Positions 15,872 to 23,112 of a DNA stretch of 37,014 nt are shown here, piece by piece. The position numbers were made by a program, and so were the translations under genes. Position 1 is the first letter of the stretch. Each line of letters starts with the position of its first letter. Origin of the DNA: UMGS1124 sp045613165 (GTDB lineage Bacteria; Bacillota_I; Bacilli_A; RF39; UBA660); NCBI GenBank assembly GCA_045613165.1, contig JAZLAK010000093.1, positions 1 through 37,014 of the forward strand, read 5' to 3'. The notes beneath the pieces are model-generated. The model had not been told where the DNA came from. It did no database searches and saw only the letters and a list, made by a program, of their open reading frames with translations.

Positions 15872-16681
15872 TTAAAGAAGATATTTATCAAAGAATTTTG
15901 CTATACCTTCATCATCGTTAGTATTTGTAACATATGTAGCTATACCCTTAATTTCGTCTAAAGCATTTCCCATAGCAATTTTTATACCACACGCATTAAA
16001 CATATCTATATCATTTATGCTATCTCCAAAACATATAGCATCATTAGAATCAATTTTTAATTCTTTCAATAAAAATTTTATAGCATTACCTTTATTTACA
16101 TTAATTTTTACAATATCAAACCAATGATTGCCATTATCTTTATTTTTTAAATAATCATGCGAATAATTTATAACATTAGTATTTTTTAAATCTTTGATTA
16201 TTTCTTCTAATTCTCTCATATTATTATAATTCGAATCCGCTATAACTACTTGAAATATATTTTCATTTTCTAAGAAATCTATATTATCTACAAAAACTTT
16301 AGAATCAGGTCTCAATGTATATTTATTTGCATATCTCTCACTTATAGTGTTAATAACAATAGATAATTTATTACTTTCGCAATAATTCCATAAATATTTA
16401 ACCTCTAAAAAATTCATTTTATCTTCAAATATATTTATTTTATTTTCATAATCGTATATTTCAGCACCATTTGATGATATAGCATACTTGGCTCCAGTCA
16501 ACTCTTTTAAATATTTGCATACATAAGTATTTGTTCTGCCAGAACATAATACTATCTCTATACCATTTTCATGTGCTTTCCTTAATGTTTCAATCGTATT
16601 TTTAGTTAATTCTTGTTTACTATTAGTTAATGTTCCATCTATATCAAAGAAAGCTATTTTTCTATCTAATTTACCCTTCAT
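15872..16681 (-). CDS. Cof-type HAD-superfamily sugar-phosphate phosphatase
   Basis: Cof-type (IIB cap) HAD hydrolases dephosphorylate sugar phosphates, flavin mononucleotide and similar metabolites in the cytoplasm. The 269-residue product has motif I FFDIDGTLTNS near the N terminus (Asp nucleophile and the +2 acid/base Asp), motif II CSGRTN, and motif IV CFGDSINDIDMF near the C terminus. The cap domain lies between about residues 85 and 190. The lysine of motif III is near KGNAIKFLL. The ATG used is at 16681. The gene is convergent with the DHH gene, shares its terminator, and diverges from the HelD-like gene. The physiological substrate cannot be told. Confidence 0.88.
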   Translation of the reverse strand: MKGKLDRKIAFFDIDGTLTNSKQELTKNTIETLRKAHENGIEIVLCSGRTNTYVCKYLKELTGAKYAISSNGAEIYDYENKINIFEDKMNFLEVKYLWNYCESNKLSIVINTISERYANKYTLRPDSKVFVDNIDFLENENIFQVVIADSNYNNMRELEEIIKDLKNTNVINYSHDYLKNKDNGNHWFDIVKINVNKGNAIKFLLKELKIDSNDAICFGDSINDIDMFNACGIKIAMGNALDEIKGIATYVTNTNDDEGIAKFFDKYLL

Positions 16682-16725
16682 TCATTACCACATCCATTAT
16701 ATATTATATAAATTAAATATTTTAA

Positions 16726-16754
16726 TTGCAATAAATTAATAAATGTGGTACTAT
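16726..16754 (+). promoter_or_regulatory. Candidate promoter of the HelD-like gene
   Basis: TTGCAA (16726-16731) and TACTAT (16749-16754) are 17 bp apart, giving a start near 16761 and a leader of about 36 nt. A TTGACT at 16754-16759 has no -10 at a usable distance. Confidence 0.5.
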
Positions 16755-16796
16755 TGACTTGCTTAGTTTTTAAAGAAAAAGATATTTGGAGGTAAA

Positions 16797-18821
16797 ATGG
16801 GAATATCGAAAAGTGATCTTATGCTTGAAAACAAAAAACTTGAAAGTACTATTGATATTATAAGAAACGAAATATCAAATCTTAGTACAGATCTTTATGA
16901 TAAGGAAACTAAATTACGAGAGTTTCAAACAATGATGTGGGATAATAGGGCAGAACTAGACCCAGCTGAAATGAAAACATTACGTACATCTAATGATATG
17001 GAAGTATTCTTTCTTGAACAAAAGGCTAAAAAGTTCAAGAAATTATACCAAATACAAAATAAACCTTATTTTGCAAGAATTGATTTTGATGGTAACGAAG
17101 GGAAAAATGAAGTTTATATTGGTATAACAAATGTAGAAAAAGACTTGAATTATTATGTATATGATTGGCGTAGCCCAATTTGTTCTATGTTTTATGACTT
17201 TGGTGTCGAAGATGCCTTCTATATTGCACCAGAAGGTAGAATTGAGGGCAAAATAACATTAAAAAGACAATATCAAATAAAAGACGCTAAACTAGACAAT
17301 GTATTTGACACTACTATTAATATAGATGACGATGTATTACAAAATGTTTTAAAAGAAAATAGTGGCGAACATATGAAAAATATTGTTAATACTATTCAAA
17401 AAGAGCAAAACTTAGTTATCAGAGATGATAAAACCAATAATTTAATTGTTCAAGGTATAGCTGGTAGTGGCAAAACAAGTGTAGCATTACATAGAATAGC
17501 TTATTTACTTTATAAAATAGAATATTTAAATAGTAATAATGTACTTATATTCTCTCCAAACAATATATTTCAAGAGTATATATCAAACGTATTACCAGAA
17601 CTTGGTGAAGACAACACTTTAATAACTACATTTCACGAATTTGCATCAACTTACATAAAAGAATATTGGAGAGTAGAACCATACTCAATGTTTTTAGCAA
17701 GATACTATAAAAACGAGTATCAAAATAATGATTTAATAAAATTTAAACTTAGTGATGAAATAGTACCTATCCTAGAAAATTATGCAAATACTATAACTAA
17801 TCTTTGTAGTTTCACCAAAGATATAGAATATAAAGAAACTATAATTGATAAAAATGAATTAAATGATTTATTAAAATCTAGATATGACAAATTTAACTTA
17901 TTTGTAAGATTTGATTATATTGCTGAAAAACTAAATAATAGATATTTCAAAGGCAAAAAACAAGATCAAGTTAGGATAAAATCTCTATTACTAAAATCAA
18001 TAAATGTTACAACAAATTTAAAAGATATTTATAAAGAATTTTTTGATAGTCAAGAATTCTTAAATGCATACAATGGATATTTTAATAGAAATGAAAATCT
18101 TAAAAATTTAAACAAAAAAGTATTAAATTACGAAGATGCTAGTTTATTTATATACTTAAAATTCTTACTAACTGATATACCATATAAAGTAAGTACAAAA
18201 TTAGTAGTAATCGATGAAGCACAAGATTATACCTACCTACAATATAAAATCATTAAAATGCTATTTAAAAACGCTAATTTTACTATATTAGGAGATATAA
18301 ACCAAACTATTAATCCATTCTATAAATATGATAATTTAAATATACTAAACTCTATATTTAATAATGGTACAAAATATATAGAACTTACTAAAACATATAG
18401 ATCTAGTAAAGAAATAATAGATTACAGCAACAAAATATTATCTCTTGATCATACATGTGCAGTAAGAAGAGAAAATAACATACCAGTTAAGGAGTATAAT
18501 GATTTAGATCATAAATTATTAATTGAAGAAATAAATAGATTAAAAAGTAAATATAATAATTTAGCTATAATAACAAAAAGTATAGATGAAGCTAACAGTA
18601 TTTACCAAAATATTAACGAACATATAGAAAATATAAATTTAGTAGACATAGATACCGAGAACTTTAATAAAAACTTGATAATTATTCCAGCATATGCAGC
18701 AAAAGGATTAGAATTTGATTCAGTAATTATCATAAATAATTTTAATAAAGATAAGTATTTGTATTATGTTGCTGTAACTAGAGCACAACATGAACTAATA
18801 ATATTTAATTCGACAAATTAA
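16797..18821 (+). CDS. helD: HelD-like UvrD/Rep-family ATPase
   Basis: HelD binds stalled RNA polymerase and uses ATP to release it from nucleic acid, recycling the enzyme. The 674-residue product begins with a coiled-coil arm (about 5-80, LENKKLESTIDIIRNEI...) and has the family segment VYDWRSPICSMFYD (about 120-135) followed by GKITLKRQYQI. Walker A GIAGSGKTSVALHRIAYLL is near 220, Walker B VVIDEAQDY near 471 and the C-terminal YVAVTRAQHELIIF motif near 660. It is about 100 residues shorter than Bacillus HelD. The insert region (about 300-450) looks divergent. GGAGGT lies just before the ATG. The name rests on the N-terminal features; a generic UvrD-like helicase is the alternative. Confidence 0.85.
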   Translation: MGISKSDLMLENKKLESTIDIIRNEISNLSTDLYDKETKLREFQTMMWDNRAELDPAEMKTLRTSNDMEVFFLEQKAKKFKKLYQIQNKPYFARIDFDGNEGKNEVYIGITNVEKDLNYYVYDWRSPICSMFYDFGVEDAFYIAPEGRIEGKITLKRQYQIKDAKLDNVFDTTINIDDDVLQNVLKENSGEHMKNIVNTIQKEQNLVIRDDKTNNLIVQGIAGSGKTSVALHRIAYLLYKIEYLNSNNVLIFSPNNIFQEYISNVLPELGEDNTLITTFHEFASTYIKEYWRVEPYSMFLARYYKNEYQNNDLIKFKLSDEIVPILENYANTITNLCSFTKDIEYKETIIDKNELNDLLKSRYDKFNLFVRFDYIAEKLNNRYFKGKKQDQVRIKSLLLKSINVTTNLKDIYKEFFDSQEFLNAYNGYFNRNENLKNLNKKVLNYEDASLFIYLKFLLTDIPYKVSTKLVVIDEAQDYTYLQYKIIKMLFKNANFTILGDINQTINPFYKYDNLNILNSIFNNGTKYIELTKTYRSSKEIIDYSNKILSLDHTCAVRRENNIPVKEYNDLDHKLLIEEINRLKSKYNNLAIITKSIDEANSIYQNINEHIENINLVDIDTENFNKNLIIIPAYAAKGLEFDSVIIINNFNKDKYLYYVAVTRAQHELIIFNSTN

Positions 18822-18842
18822 ATAATCAGTTCTCAATATAAT
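18809..18842 (+). promoter_or_regulatory. Spo0A box plus -10 of the sirA-like gene
   Basis: TTCGACA (18809-18815) is the exact reverse complement of the Spo0A box TGTCGAA, and on the minus strand the match extends to TTTGTCGAA. TATAAT lies at 18837-18842, predicting a start near 18849 and placing the box at about -37, over the -35 region. No -35 hexamer is found at normal spacing, as in Spo0A-activated sigma-A promoters. The box sits within the last codons of the HelD-like gene. Confidence 0.6.
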
Positions 18843-18859
18843 ATTAGTGGTGATATTAT

Positions 18860-19294
18860 ATGAGAACTTTTTATGTGTTTAAATTAAATAAAAATTACAT
18901 AACTCCAGCTAAAAAAGAACCTTATAATATCTATATACTCTTAAATAGTATATATACATATAAAAGAAACGACATAAATATTCCATTTAATTTATTTAAA
19001 GAAATATGCATTCCAATAAATAGAGATTTTTTTAATAAATATTTTTATGATAAATTAAAAAGTAACGAAGGATATACAAAGTTTAAAAGTATACATATGT
19101 ATCATGATTATTTTACTGGGGAAGATAGTAAAATGATAGTTAATATAAGTCATATAAAAATAAAATCAAATATTGAGGAAAATATCTTTATAACAAATTT
19201 AATAGATGGACTTTTTATATGTGATTTTAAAAATAGTATATGTTATTTTTGTAATAAAAGTTATGATAGTAGAGTAGGATCTAAAGTGGTATAA
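18860..19294 (+). CDS. SirA-like sporulation inhibitor of replication (tentative)
   Basis: SirA binds DnaA domain I at the onset of sporulation and blocks new rounds of replication. The 144-residue product matches the length of Bacillus SirA (about 148) and opens with a similar MRTFYVFKLN strand. Overall identity cannot be judged here. Three things support the call: it directly precedes yneF, the neighbour of sirA (yneE) in Bacillus subtilis; a perfect Spo0A box lies at its promoter, and Bacillus sirA is Spo0A-controlled; and a SigK-type factor is encoded 8 kb away. The product is rich in Asn, Ile, Lys and Tyr with two cysteines near its end (CYFC). GTGGTGAT precedes the ATG. Without the context I would call it unknown. 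Confidence 0.6.
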   Translation: MRTFYVFKLNKNYITPAKKEPYNIYILLNSIYTYKRNDINIPFNLFKEICIPINRDFFNKYFYDKLKSNEGYTKFKSIHMYHDYFTGEDSKMIVNISHIKIKSNIEENIFITNLIDGLFICDFKNSICYFCNKSYDSRVGSKVV

Positions 19295-19305
19295 AGAATA
19301 ATTTC

Positions 19306-19334
19306 TTGTATATCTTAAGATTATTTAGTATAAT
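19306..19334 (+). promoter_or_regulatory. Sigma-A promoter of yneF-yceD-rpmF
   Basis: TTGTAT (19306-19311) and TATAAT (19329-19334) are spaced by 17 bp. The predicted start near 19341 falls at the ribosome-binding site GGAGGAG (19340-19346), giving an extremely short leader and arguing for the ATG at 19355 as the yneF start. Confidence 0.65.
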
Positions 19335-19354
19335 TGAATGGAGGAGTGATGATA

Positions 19355-19564
19355 ATGTTACAAGATATATTATTAGTACTTGTTGGATTAATTATTGGTG
19401 CTGTAGCAGGATTTTTAATCGCTAAAAGTTATATGCAAAAATATTTCAAGAAAAACCCACCAATAAATGAAAAAATGATAGAAACTTTAATGAGTGGTAT
19501 GGGAAGAAAACCAAGTCAAAAACAAGTAAAACAACTAATGCAACAAATGAACAAAATGATGTAA
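19355..19564 (+). CDS. yneF: YneF family (UPF0154) small membrane protein
   Basis: This is a 69-residue protein of unknown function conserved in Bacillota. One N-terminal transmembrane helix (about residues 3-24, ILLVLVGLIIGAVAGFLIA) is followed by the family's conserved cytosolic part with KNPPINEKMIETLMSGMGRKPSQKQ and a Met/Gln-rich C terminus. I chose the ATG at 19355, eight bases after GGAGGAG; ATG 19349 and TTG 19334 are in frame but too close to, or upstream of, that site. It follows the sirA-like gene as in Bacillus. The next gene starts 1 bp after its stop. Confidence 0.88.
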   Translation: MLQDILLVLVGLIIGAVAGFLIAKSYMQKYFKKNPPINEKMIETLMSGMGRKPSQKQVKQLMQQMNKMM

Positions 19565-19565
19565 T

Positions 19566-19979
19566 ATGAAGTTAGATTTAAATTATTTAAATAGATTTAG
19601 TAAAATTAATATAGATGAGGATATTTCTTTAGATGGTGAATATTATAAAAATACTGAAATTAGAGATTTAAAAGATATTCATGTGTCTGGTATAGCGGAA
19701 ATAGATTTTGAGGATAATATTAATTTAGAACTAAATATAAAAGGATTAATGATTTTACCATGTGCAGTCACATTACAAGATGTAGAATATGAATTCGAAA
19801 CAGATATTGAAGAAAGTATAGGGAAATTCGAAGAAATTTATAAAAATAACAAAAATACACTTGAAATATCTTCAATTTTATGGGAGAATATTGTATTGGA
19901 AATTCCCATTCGTGTTGTGGCTGAGTGTGTAAAACCTTCCAACACATCTGGGGATGGATGGGAATTAATTAGCGAATAA
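19566..19979 (+). CDS. yceD: YceD/DUF177 family protein
   Basis: DUF177 proteins are encoded next to rpmF in most bacteria and are linked to 23S rRNA accumulation or large-subunit assembly, with the mechanism unclear. The 137-residue product has the typical pattern: an N-terminal beta region, a central GLMILPCAVTLQDVEYEFETDIEES segment and a C-terminal acidic region with a Cys-containing PIRVVAECVKP motif. It lies between yneF (1-bp gap, no separate ribosome-binding site, so coupled) and rpmF (18-bp gap). The synteny makes the call firm despite low expected sequence conservation. Confidence 0.85.
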   Translation: MKLDLNYLNRFSKINIDEDISLDGEYYKNTEIRDLKDIHVSGIAEIDFEDNINLELNIKGLMILPCAVTLQDVEYEFETDIEESIGKFEEIYKNNKNTLEISSILWENIVLEIPIRVVAECVKPSNTSGDGWELISE

Positions 19980-19997
19980 CGAGGAAGGAGTGATAAT

Positions 19998-20189
19998 ATG
20001 GCAGTTCCATTTAGAAGAACTAGTAAAACTAAAAAGAGAATGCGTCGTACACATTTAAAGAAAGAATTACCAGGAATGACTACTTGTACAAAATGTGGTG
20101 CAGCTATAAGACCTCATAGAGCTTGTACTGAATGTGGTAATTATAAAGGAAAAGAAGTAATTAAAGTTTCTAAAAAAGAAAACGAATAA
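19998..20189 (+). CDS. rpmF: 50S ribosomal protein L32
   Basis: L32 is a small protein of the large ribosomal subunit. The 63 residues show the canonical start MAVPFRRTSKTKKRMRRTH and an intact four-cysteine zinc ribbon (CTKCGAAIRPHRACTECG, about residues 32-49), followed by GNYKGKEVI. It is therefore the zinc-containing form. AAGGAGTGAT precedes the ATG. It closes the yneF-yceD-rpmF unit, followed by a terminator. Confidence 0.96.
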   Translation: MAVPFRRTSKTKKRMRRTHLKKELPGMTTCTKCGAAIRPHRACTECGNYKGKEVIKVSKKENE

Positions 20190-20191
20190 TT

Positions 20192-20218
20192 AAAAGCCCA
20201 ATAAAAGGCTTTTTTATT
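20192..20218 (+). terminator. Intrinsic terminator after rpmF
   Basis: AAAAGCC (20192-20198) pairs with GGCTTTT (20207-20213), followed by T residues. Confidence 0.8.
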
Positions 20219-20237
20219 TTTTTAAAGGGGGATATAT

Positions 20238-20882
20238 ATGAGATTAAGAGAACATAATATAGAAATCTTAAATTCATTAAGAAAAACAATAGTAGATAAT
20301 AATTTATCTAACCCATTATTAGTTTCAAGCAATAAAGAATATGCAGATAATTTAAAATCGCAAAAAAGAATAATGTATATTGGACAAGAAACGAATGGTT
20401 GGGAACTAAAAGATAACATAGATAGTATTGAAGAATGTTATTTAAACTTCTTATATAATGGCGCTTCTAATAGAGAATTTTGGAGATTTTTAAAATTAAT
20501 ACGTAATAAAGAAGAGATAAGTTTAAATGATATAATTTGGTCTAATGCATTAATATGTGGTAGATACGAAGAAAAGGGTACTCCAATAACTACTGATTTA
20601 TTAGAAGAAAAAAGTTTAGATAATTTAAAGTTCTTATATGATTTATTTAATCCTAATATGATAGTTATGGTTACAGGGCCAAATAATCCATATTATGAAA
20701 TAATACAAGAGTTCTTAAAACATATAAATTCATCACTAATAAATTTATATCCTACAACAAAAGATATGTTATTAATTGATGAAACAAAAAATATACATTA
20801 TACATACCATCCAAATTATTTGAATAGAAGAGGTAAGTTATTAGAATTATCAAAAATAATAAATTCATATTACATAAAATAA
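20238..20882 (+). CDS. Unknown protein, possibly uracil-DNA-glycosylase-like fold
   Basis: The 214-residue product is soluble with no signal peptide. It contains an early RIMYIGQETNGWE segment (about 43-55), a central FYNGASNREFWRFLKLI-like stretch (NREFWRFLKLI), DIIWSNALICGR, the strand MIVMVTGPNNPYYE and a late HYTYHPNYLNRRGK. The early Gly-Gln-Glu-Thr strand end, a WSNA-like middle and a late His-Pro motif loosely recall the layout of the uracil-DNA-glycosylase superfamily, but I see no full motif set and would not assign activity. A purine-rich AAAGGGGG precedes the ATG. It follows the rpmF terminator with no clear promoter and has no obvious functional partner. Confidence 0.7.
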   Translation: MRLREHNIEILNSLRKTIVDNNLSNPLLVSSNKEYADNLKSQKRIMYIGQETNGWELKDNIDSIEECYLNFLYNGASNREFWRFLKLIRNKEEISLNDIIWSNALICGRYEEKGTPITTDLLEEKSLDNLKFLYDLFNPNMIVMVTGPNNPYYEIIQEFLKHINSSLINLYPTTKDMLLIDETKNIHYTYHPNYLNRRGKLLELSKIINSYYIK

Positions 20883-20905
20883 ATTTAAAAAATGCATTTT
20901 TAGTA

Positions 20906-20934
20906 TTGCAAACTTAACTTTTATATGATATATT
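20906..20934 (+). promoter_or_regulatory. Promoter of the tRNA-Met gene
   Basis: TTGCAA (20906-20911) and TATATT (20929-20934) are 17 bp apart. The predicted start near 20941 is 11 bp before the mature tRNA. Confidence 0.7.
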
Positions 20935-20951
20935 AATAATGCATTTGTGAT

Positions 20952-21028
20952 GGCGGTGTAGCTCAGTTGGCTAGAGCGACCGGTTCATACCCGGTAGGTC
21001 GGGAGTTCGACCCTCTCCGCCGCTACCA
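20952..21028 (+). tRNA. tRNA-Met (anticodon CAT), elongator type
   Basis: A full cloverleaf can be drawn. The acceptor is GGCGGTG/CGCCGCT with G1-U72 and U6-G67 wobbles, the D stem GCTC/GAGC, the anticodon stem ACCGG/CCGGT with loop TTCATAC (CAT at 20986-20988), the variable loop AGGTC, and the T arm GGGAG-TTCGACC-CTCTC, followed by discriminator A and an encoded CCA (21026-21028). The paired acceptor end and the anticodon stem, which lacks the run of three G-C pairs of an initiator, argue for elongator Met. A lysidine-modified tRNA-Ile2 also has a CAT gene anticodon, but the overall sequence resembles Bacillota elongator Met. Confidence 0.93.
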
Positions 21029-21037
21029 TTTGAAATT

Positions 21038-21060
21038 AACTAGAGCAATCTAGTTTTTTT
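21038..21060 (+). terminator. Intrinsic terminator of the tRNA-Met transcript
   Basis: AACTAGA (21038-21044) pairs perfectly with TCTAGTT (21049-21055) around a 4-nt loop, followed by a T-run. Confidence 0.85.
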
Positions 21061-21072
21061 ATTTGTTATAAC

Positions 21073-21109
21073 AAAAAAACATTGAGTAATTTAAACTCAA
21101 TGCTTTTTT
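21073..21109 (-). terminator. Terminator of the aminopeptidase gene (usable in both directions)
   Basis: CATTGAGT (21080-21087) and ACTCAATG (21095-21102) form a perfect 8-bp stem. A run of seven A on the plus strand (21073-21079) provides the U-tract for the minus-strand gene, and T residues at 21104-21109 would serve plus-strand read-through from the tRNA. Confidence 0.85.
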
Positions 21110-22307
21110 ATATTTTAAATGAACCTTTATCGATTATTTTTATTAATTTTTTGTCTTCCGTTTCAGCAACGACTTCTAGATCGTCAGTGCCAATCATAAA
21201 GTCTACATGTGTTTTACTAAAATTCATACCAACTTCTTCTAAAGTTTTATCTGTTTTAATACAATCTAAGAAACCTTCACCTAATGCTAAGTGACAACTA
21301 GCATTTTCATCGTATAAAGTTTCATAAAATAACACTCCAGATTTACTAATAGGCGAATTAACATCAACTAATGCAACTTCTCCTAAATAGTCACCATTTT
21401 CTATTTCAATGATACTTTTTAATATTTCTTTGCCTTCCTCAGCATCATAATCAACAACTTTACCGTTTTCAAATCTTAACCAAAAATTATTGATTAAAGA
21501 ACTATTATAAATTAATGGCTTAGAAGCATAAACGATACCATTCGCTGTATATTTATTTGGAGTGGTAAATATTTCTTCACTAGGCATATTAACTATTATA
21601 GGCATATCATCTGTTGAATGTCCTCCAGCCCCACACCAAACATTATCAGTAAAACCAATTTCAAAATCAGTTCCTAGTTTATTCTTATACATTAACTTTT
21701 TAATCTTCAAAGCATTCATTTTTTCTGTAACTAGTTTATTCATTTCAATTTTCTTATCCCAAGCTTCAATCGGATTTGGGGTATTAACTAAACACATTTC
21801 AAATATCAAATTCCATAAATCTTCTTTAGGAGTAGGCGAGTTAGGTAAAACTTTTTTAGCCCATCCTAAAGTAGACACTGATGATATACACCAAGGGACT
21901 TCATATTTTAGTTGTCTCTCTTTATATAAAGGTCTTGAAGTTCTAAATAATTTACCAGTATAAGCAATTTTATCTTTATCTATATCAGACATGATATCAG
22001 GATCATCGCCATATAACATTAAGAAAGCAGCATCTTTCTTAGCATATTCATCAAAAATTGATTTATTAAATAACTTAGAATCTGTTAATTCCTCATTTGT
22101 TAAATGTTTTAATTCTTCATGTTTTAAAACATCATCAGTAAAATCAAAATGAATATCTTTTACTCCAGCCTCCAATGCAGTAGTAGCAACAATTCTAACA
22201 AAATCAATACATTCTACAGGTGCTGAAATCAAAAGTGGTTGATTCGGTTTAACAGATAAACATCTATTAACTAATAAATCAGCATATTTTTTAAAATTTT
22301 CATTCAC
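21108..22307 (-). CDS. M29-family metal-dependent aminopeptidase
   Basis: M29 peptidases (AmpS, PepS, aminopeptidase T) remove N-terminal residues from peptides in the cytoplasm using two metal ions. The 399-residue product matches the family length (about 410). It shows the expected ligand-bearing segments in order: NMPSEEIFTTP (Glu), GEVALVD (Glu), YETLYDENASCHLALG (Tyr, His) and HVDFMIGTDDL (His, Asp). The N-terminal domain has the usual KYADLLVNRCLSVKPNQPLLISAP start. The initiation codon is GTG at 22307: an ATG two bases upstream in another frame meets a stop at once, and the next in-frame Met is far inside. AAGGAG lies upstream. It has its own promoter. Confidence 0.92.
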   Translation of the reverse strand: MNENFKKYADLLVNRCLSVKPNQPLLISAPVECIDFVRIVATTALEAGVKDIHFDFTDDVLKHEELKHLTNEELTDSKLFNKSIFDEYAKKDAAFLMLYGDDPDIMSDIDKDKIAYTGKLFRTSRPLYKERQLKYEVPWCISSVSTLGWAKKVLPNSPTPKEDLWNLIFEMCLVNTPNPIEAWDKKIEMNKLVTEKMNALKIKKLMYKNKLGTDFEIGFTDNVWCGAGGHSTDDMPIIVNMPSEEIFTTPNKYTANGIVYASKPLIYNSSLINNFWLRFENGKVVDYDAEEGKEILKSIIEIENGDYLGEVALVDVNSPISKSGVLFYETLYDENASCHLALGEGFLDCIKTDKTLEEVGMNFSKTHVDFMIGTDDLEVVAETEDKKLIKIIDKGSFKI

Positions 22308-22328
22308 ATTAATCTTCTCCTTAAAAAT

Positions 22329-22357
22329 ATTATCTCAATATATTTATATTTTTTCAA
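22329..22357 (-). promoter_or_regulatory. Promoter of the M29 aminopeptidase gene (minus strand)
   Basis: On the minus strand TTGAAA (22357-22352) is followed after 17 bp by GATAAT (22334-22329), giving a start near 22322, just upstream of the AAGGAG ribosome-binding site. Confidence 0.6.
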
Positions 22358-22360
22358 TAA

Positions 22361-22996
22361 TTAGTCATTATATGTGTTTAAAGTTATCCGTTTATTTTTT
22401 ACTTCTATTAAACCTTCTTCTTTTAAATTCTTTAATTCTCTATACATTGCTGATCTATCTATAGCTAAATAATCTGCTAAATCTATATAATTATATGGTA
22501 AATATATAACTCTAGAATTATTTTTTCTAGACATAATTCTAAAATAGGCTAGTAGTTTGTTTCTAATAGTTTTATTTGTTAAGATTTCCATTCTTTCGTT
22601 ATTACTATTTATTTTTTTTGTAATAATATTTAATAAATTTTTTAAAAACTGATTAAAGTATGGATAGTTTAAATCATTATTTATAATTTCATCAAAATAT
22701 ATAATTATTATTTTAGAATCTTCTTTAGTTATAATACTATATTCATCATTATTTATCGAAGAAATTGTAGTACCGAATATATCATTTTCAAATAATTCTT
22801 CCATTATAGTTCTATTTCCATTGTAGTCTGTTTTTATAATTTGCAAATGTCCGTTAACAATAATACTTATAATATTTTCCTGCTTTACACTTCCTAAAAT
22901 AGTCATATTTTTTTTGAATGTAAGCGTGTGCGCTTCTAAATATGCGAGTATTTTTTCTTTTTCTCTGTTACTAATTCCATAAAAAAGTTCATCCAT
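22361..22996 (-). CDS. Crp/Fnr-family transcription regulator, cysteine-free
   Basis: The 211-residue product has the Crp/Fnr layout: a cyclic-nucleotide-binding beta-barrel (about residues 15-115, with IISIIVNGHLQIIKTDYNGNRTIMEELFENDIFG), a long dimer helix, and a C-terminal winged helix (about 145-211; recognition region YIDLADYLAIDRSAMYRELKNLKEEGLI). It contains no cysteine at all, so it cannot hold an Fnr-type iron-sulfur cluster or sense redox through thiols. The cAMP-type pocket residues are also not evident. It diverges from nrdD, and an 18-bp palindrome lies over its own -35 and upstream of nrdD, so it probably controls both. The ligand is unknown. Confidence 0.87.
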   Translation of the reverse strand: MDELFYGISNREKEKILAYLEAHTLTFKKNMTILGSVKQENIISIIVNGHLQIIKTDYNGNRTIMEELFENDIFGTTISSINNDEYSIITKEDSKIIIIYFDEIINNDLNYPYFNQFLKNLLNIITKKINSNNERMEILTNKTIRNKLLAYFRIMSRKNNSRVIYLPYNYIDLADYLAIDRSAMYRELKNLKEEGLIEVKNKRITLNTYND

Positions 22997-23013
22997 TTTA
23001 CACCTCTTAAGGA

Positions 23014-23042
23014 AATAATATCACTTTTATTAAAATGTTGCA
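23014..23042 (-). promoter_or_regulatory. Promoter of the Crp/Fnr-like gene (minus strand)
   Basis: On the minus strand TTGCAA (23042-23037) is followed after exactly 17 bp by TATTAT (23019-23014), giving a start near 23007 and a leader of about 10 nt. The -35 is embedded in the palindrome at 23034-23051, so a bound regulator would compete with RNA polymerase. Confidence 0.65.
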
Positions 23043-23051
23043 ATTGCAACA
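23034..23051. promoter_or_regulatory. 18-bp palindromic operator between the regulator and nrdD
   Basis: ATGTTGCAATTGCAACAT is a perfect inverted repeat centred at 23042.5. Its size and symmetry fit a Crp/Fnr-family dimer site. A further ATGTTG half-site lies at 23066-23071. The most economical reading is that the adjacent Crp/Fnr-like protein binds it. Confidence 0.75.
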
Positions 23052-23071
23052 TAATGATTGTTTAAAATGTT

Positions 23072-23077
23072 GTAGAA
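23072..23077 (+). promoter_or_regulatory. -10 element of the nrdD promoter (activator-dependent type)
   Basis: TAGAAT at 23072-23077 predicts a start at about 23084. No -35 hexamer exists at 16-18 bp. Instead the palindrome centre falls at -41.5, the classic class II activation position for Crp/Fnr proteins. Confidence 0.6.
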
Positions 23078-23112
23078 TGAAAGTGTACTAAAAATAGAAG
23101 GGACAATGAAGT

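Noticed and set aside
21082..21294. Plus-strand open frame opposite the M29 aminopeptidase (also 21562-21963)
   Set aside because: It is complementary to a conserved gene and starts inside its terminator hairpin.
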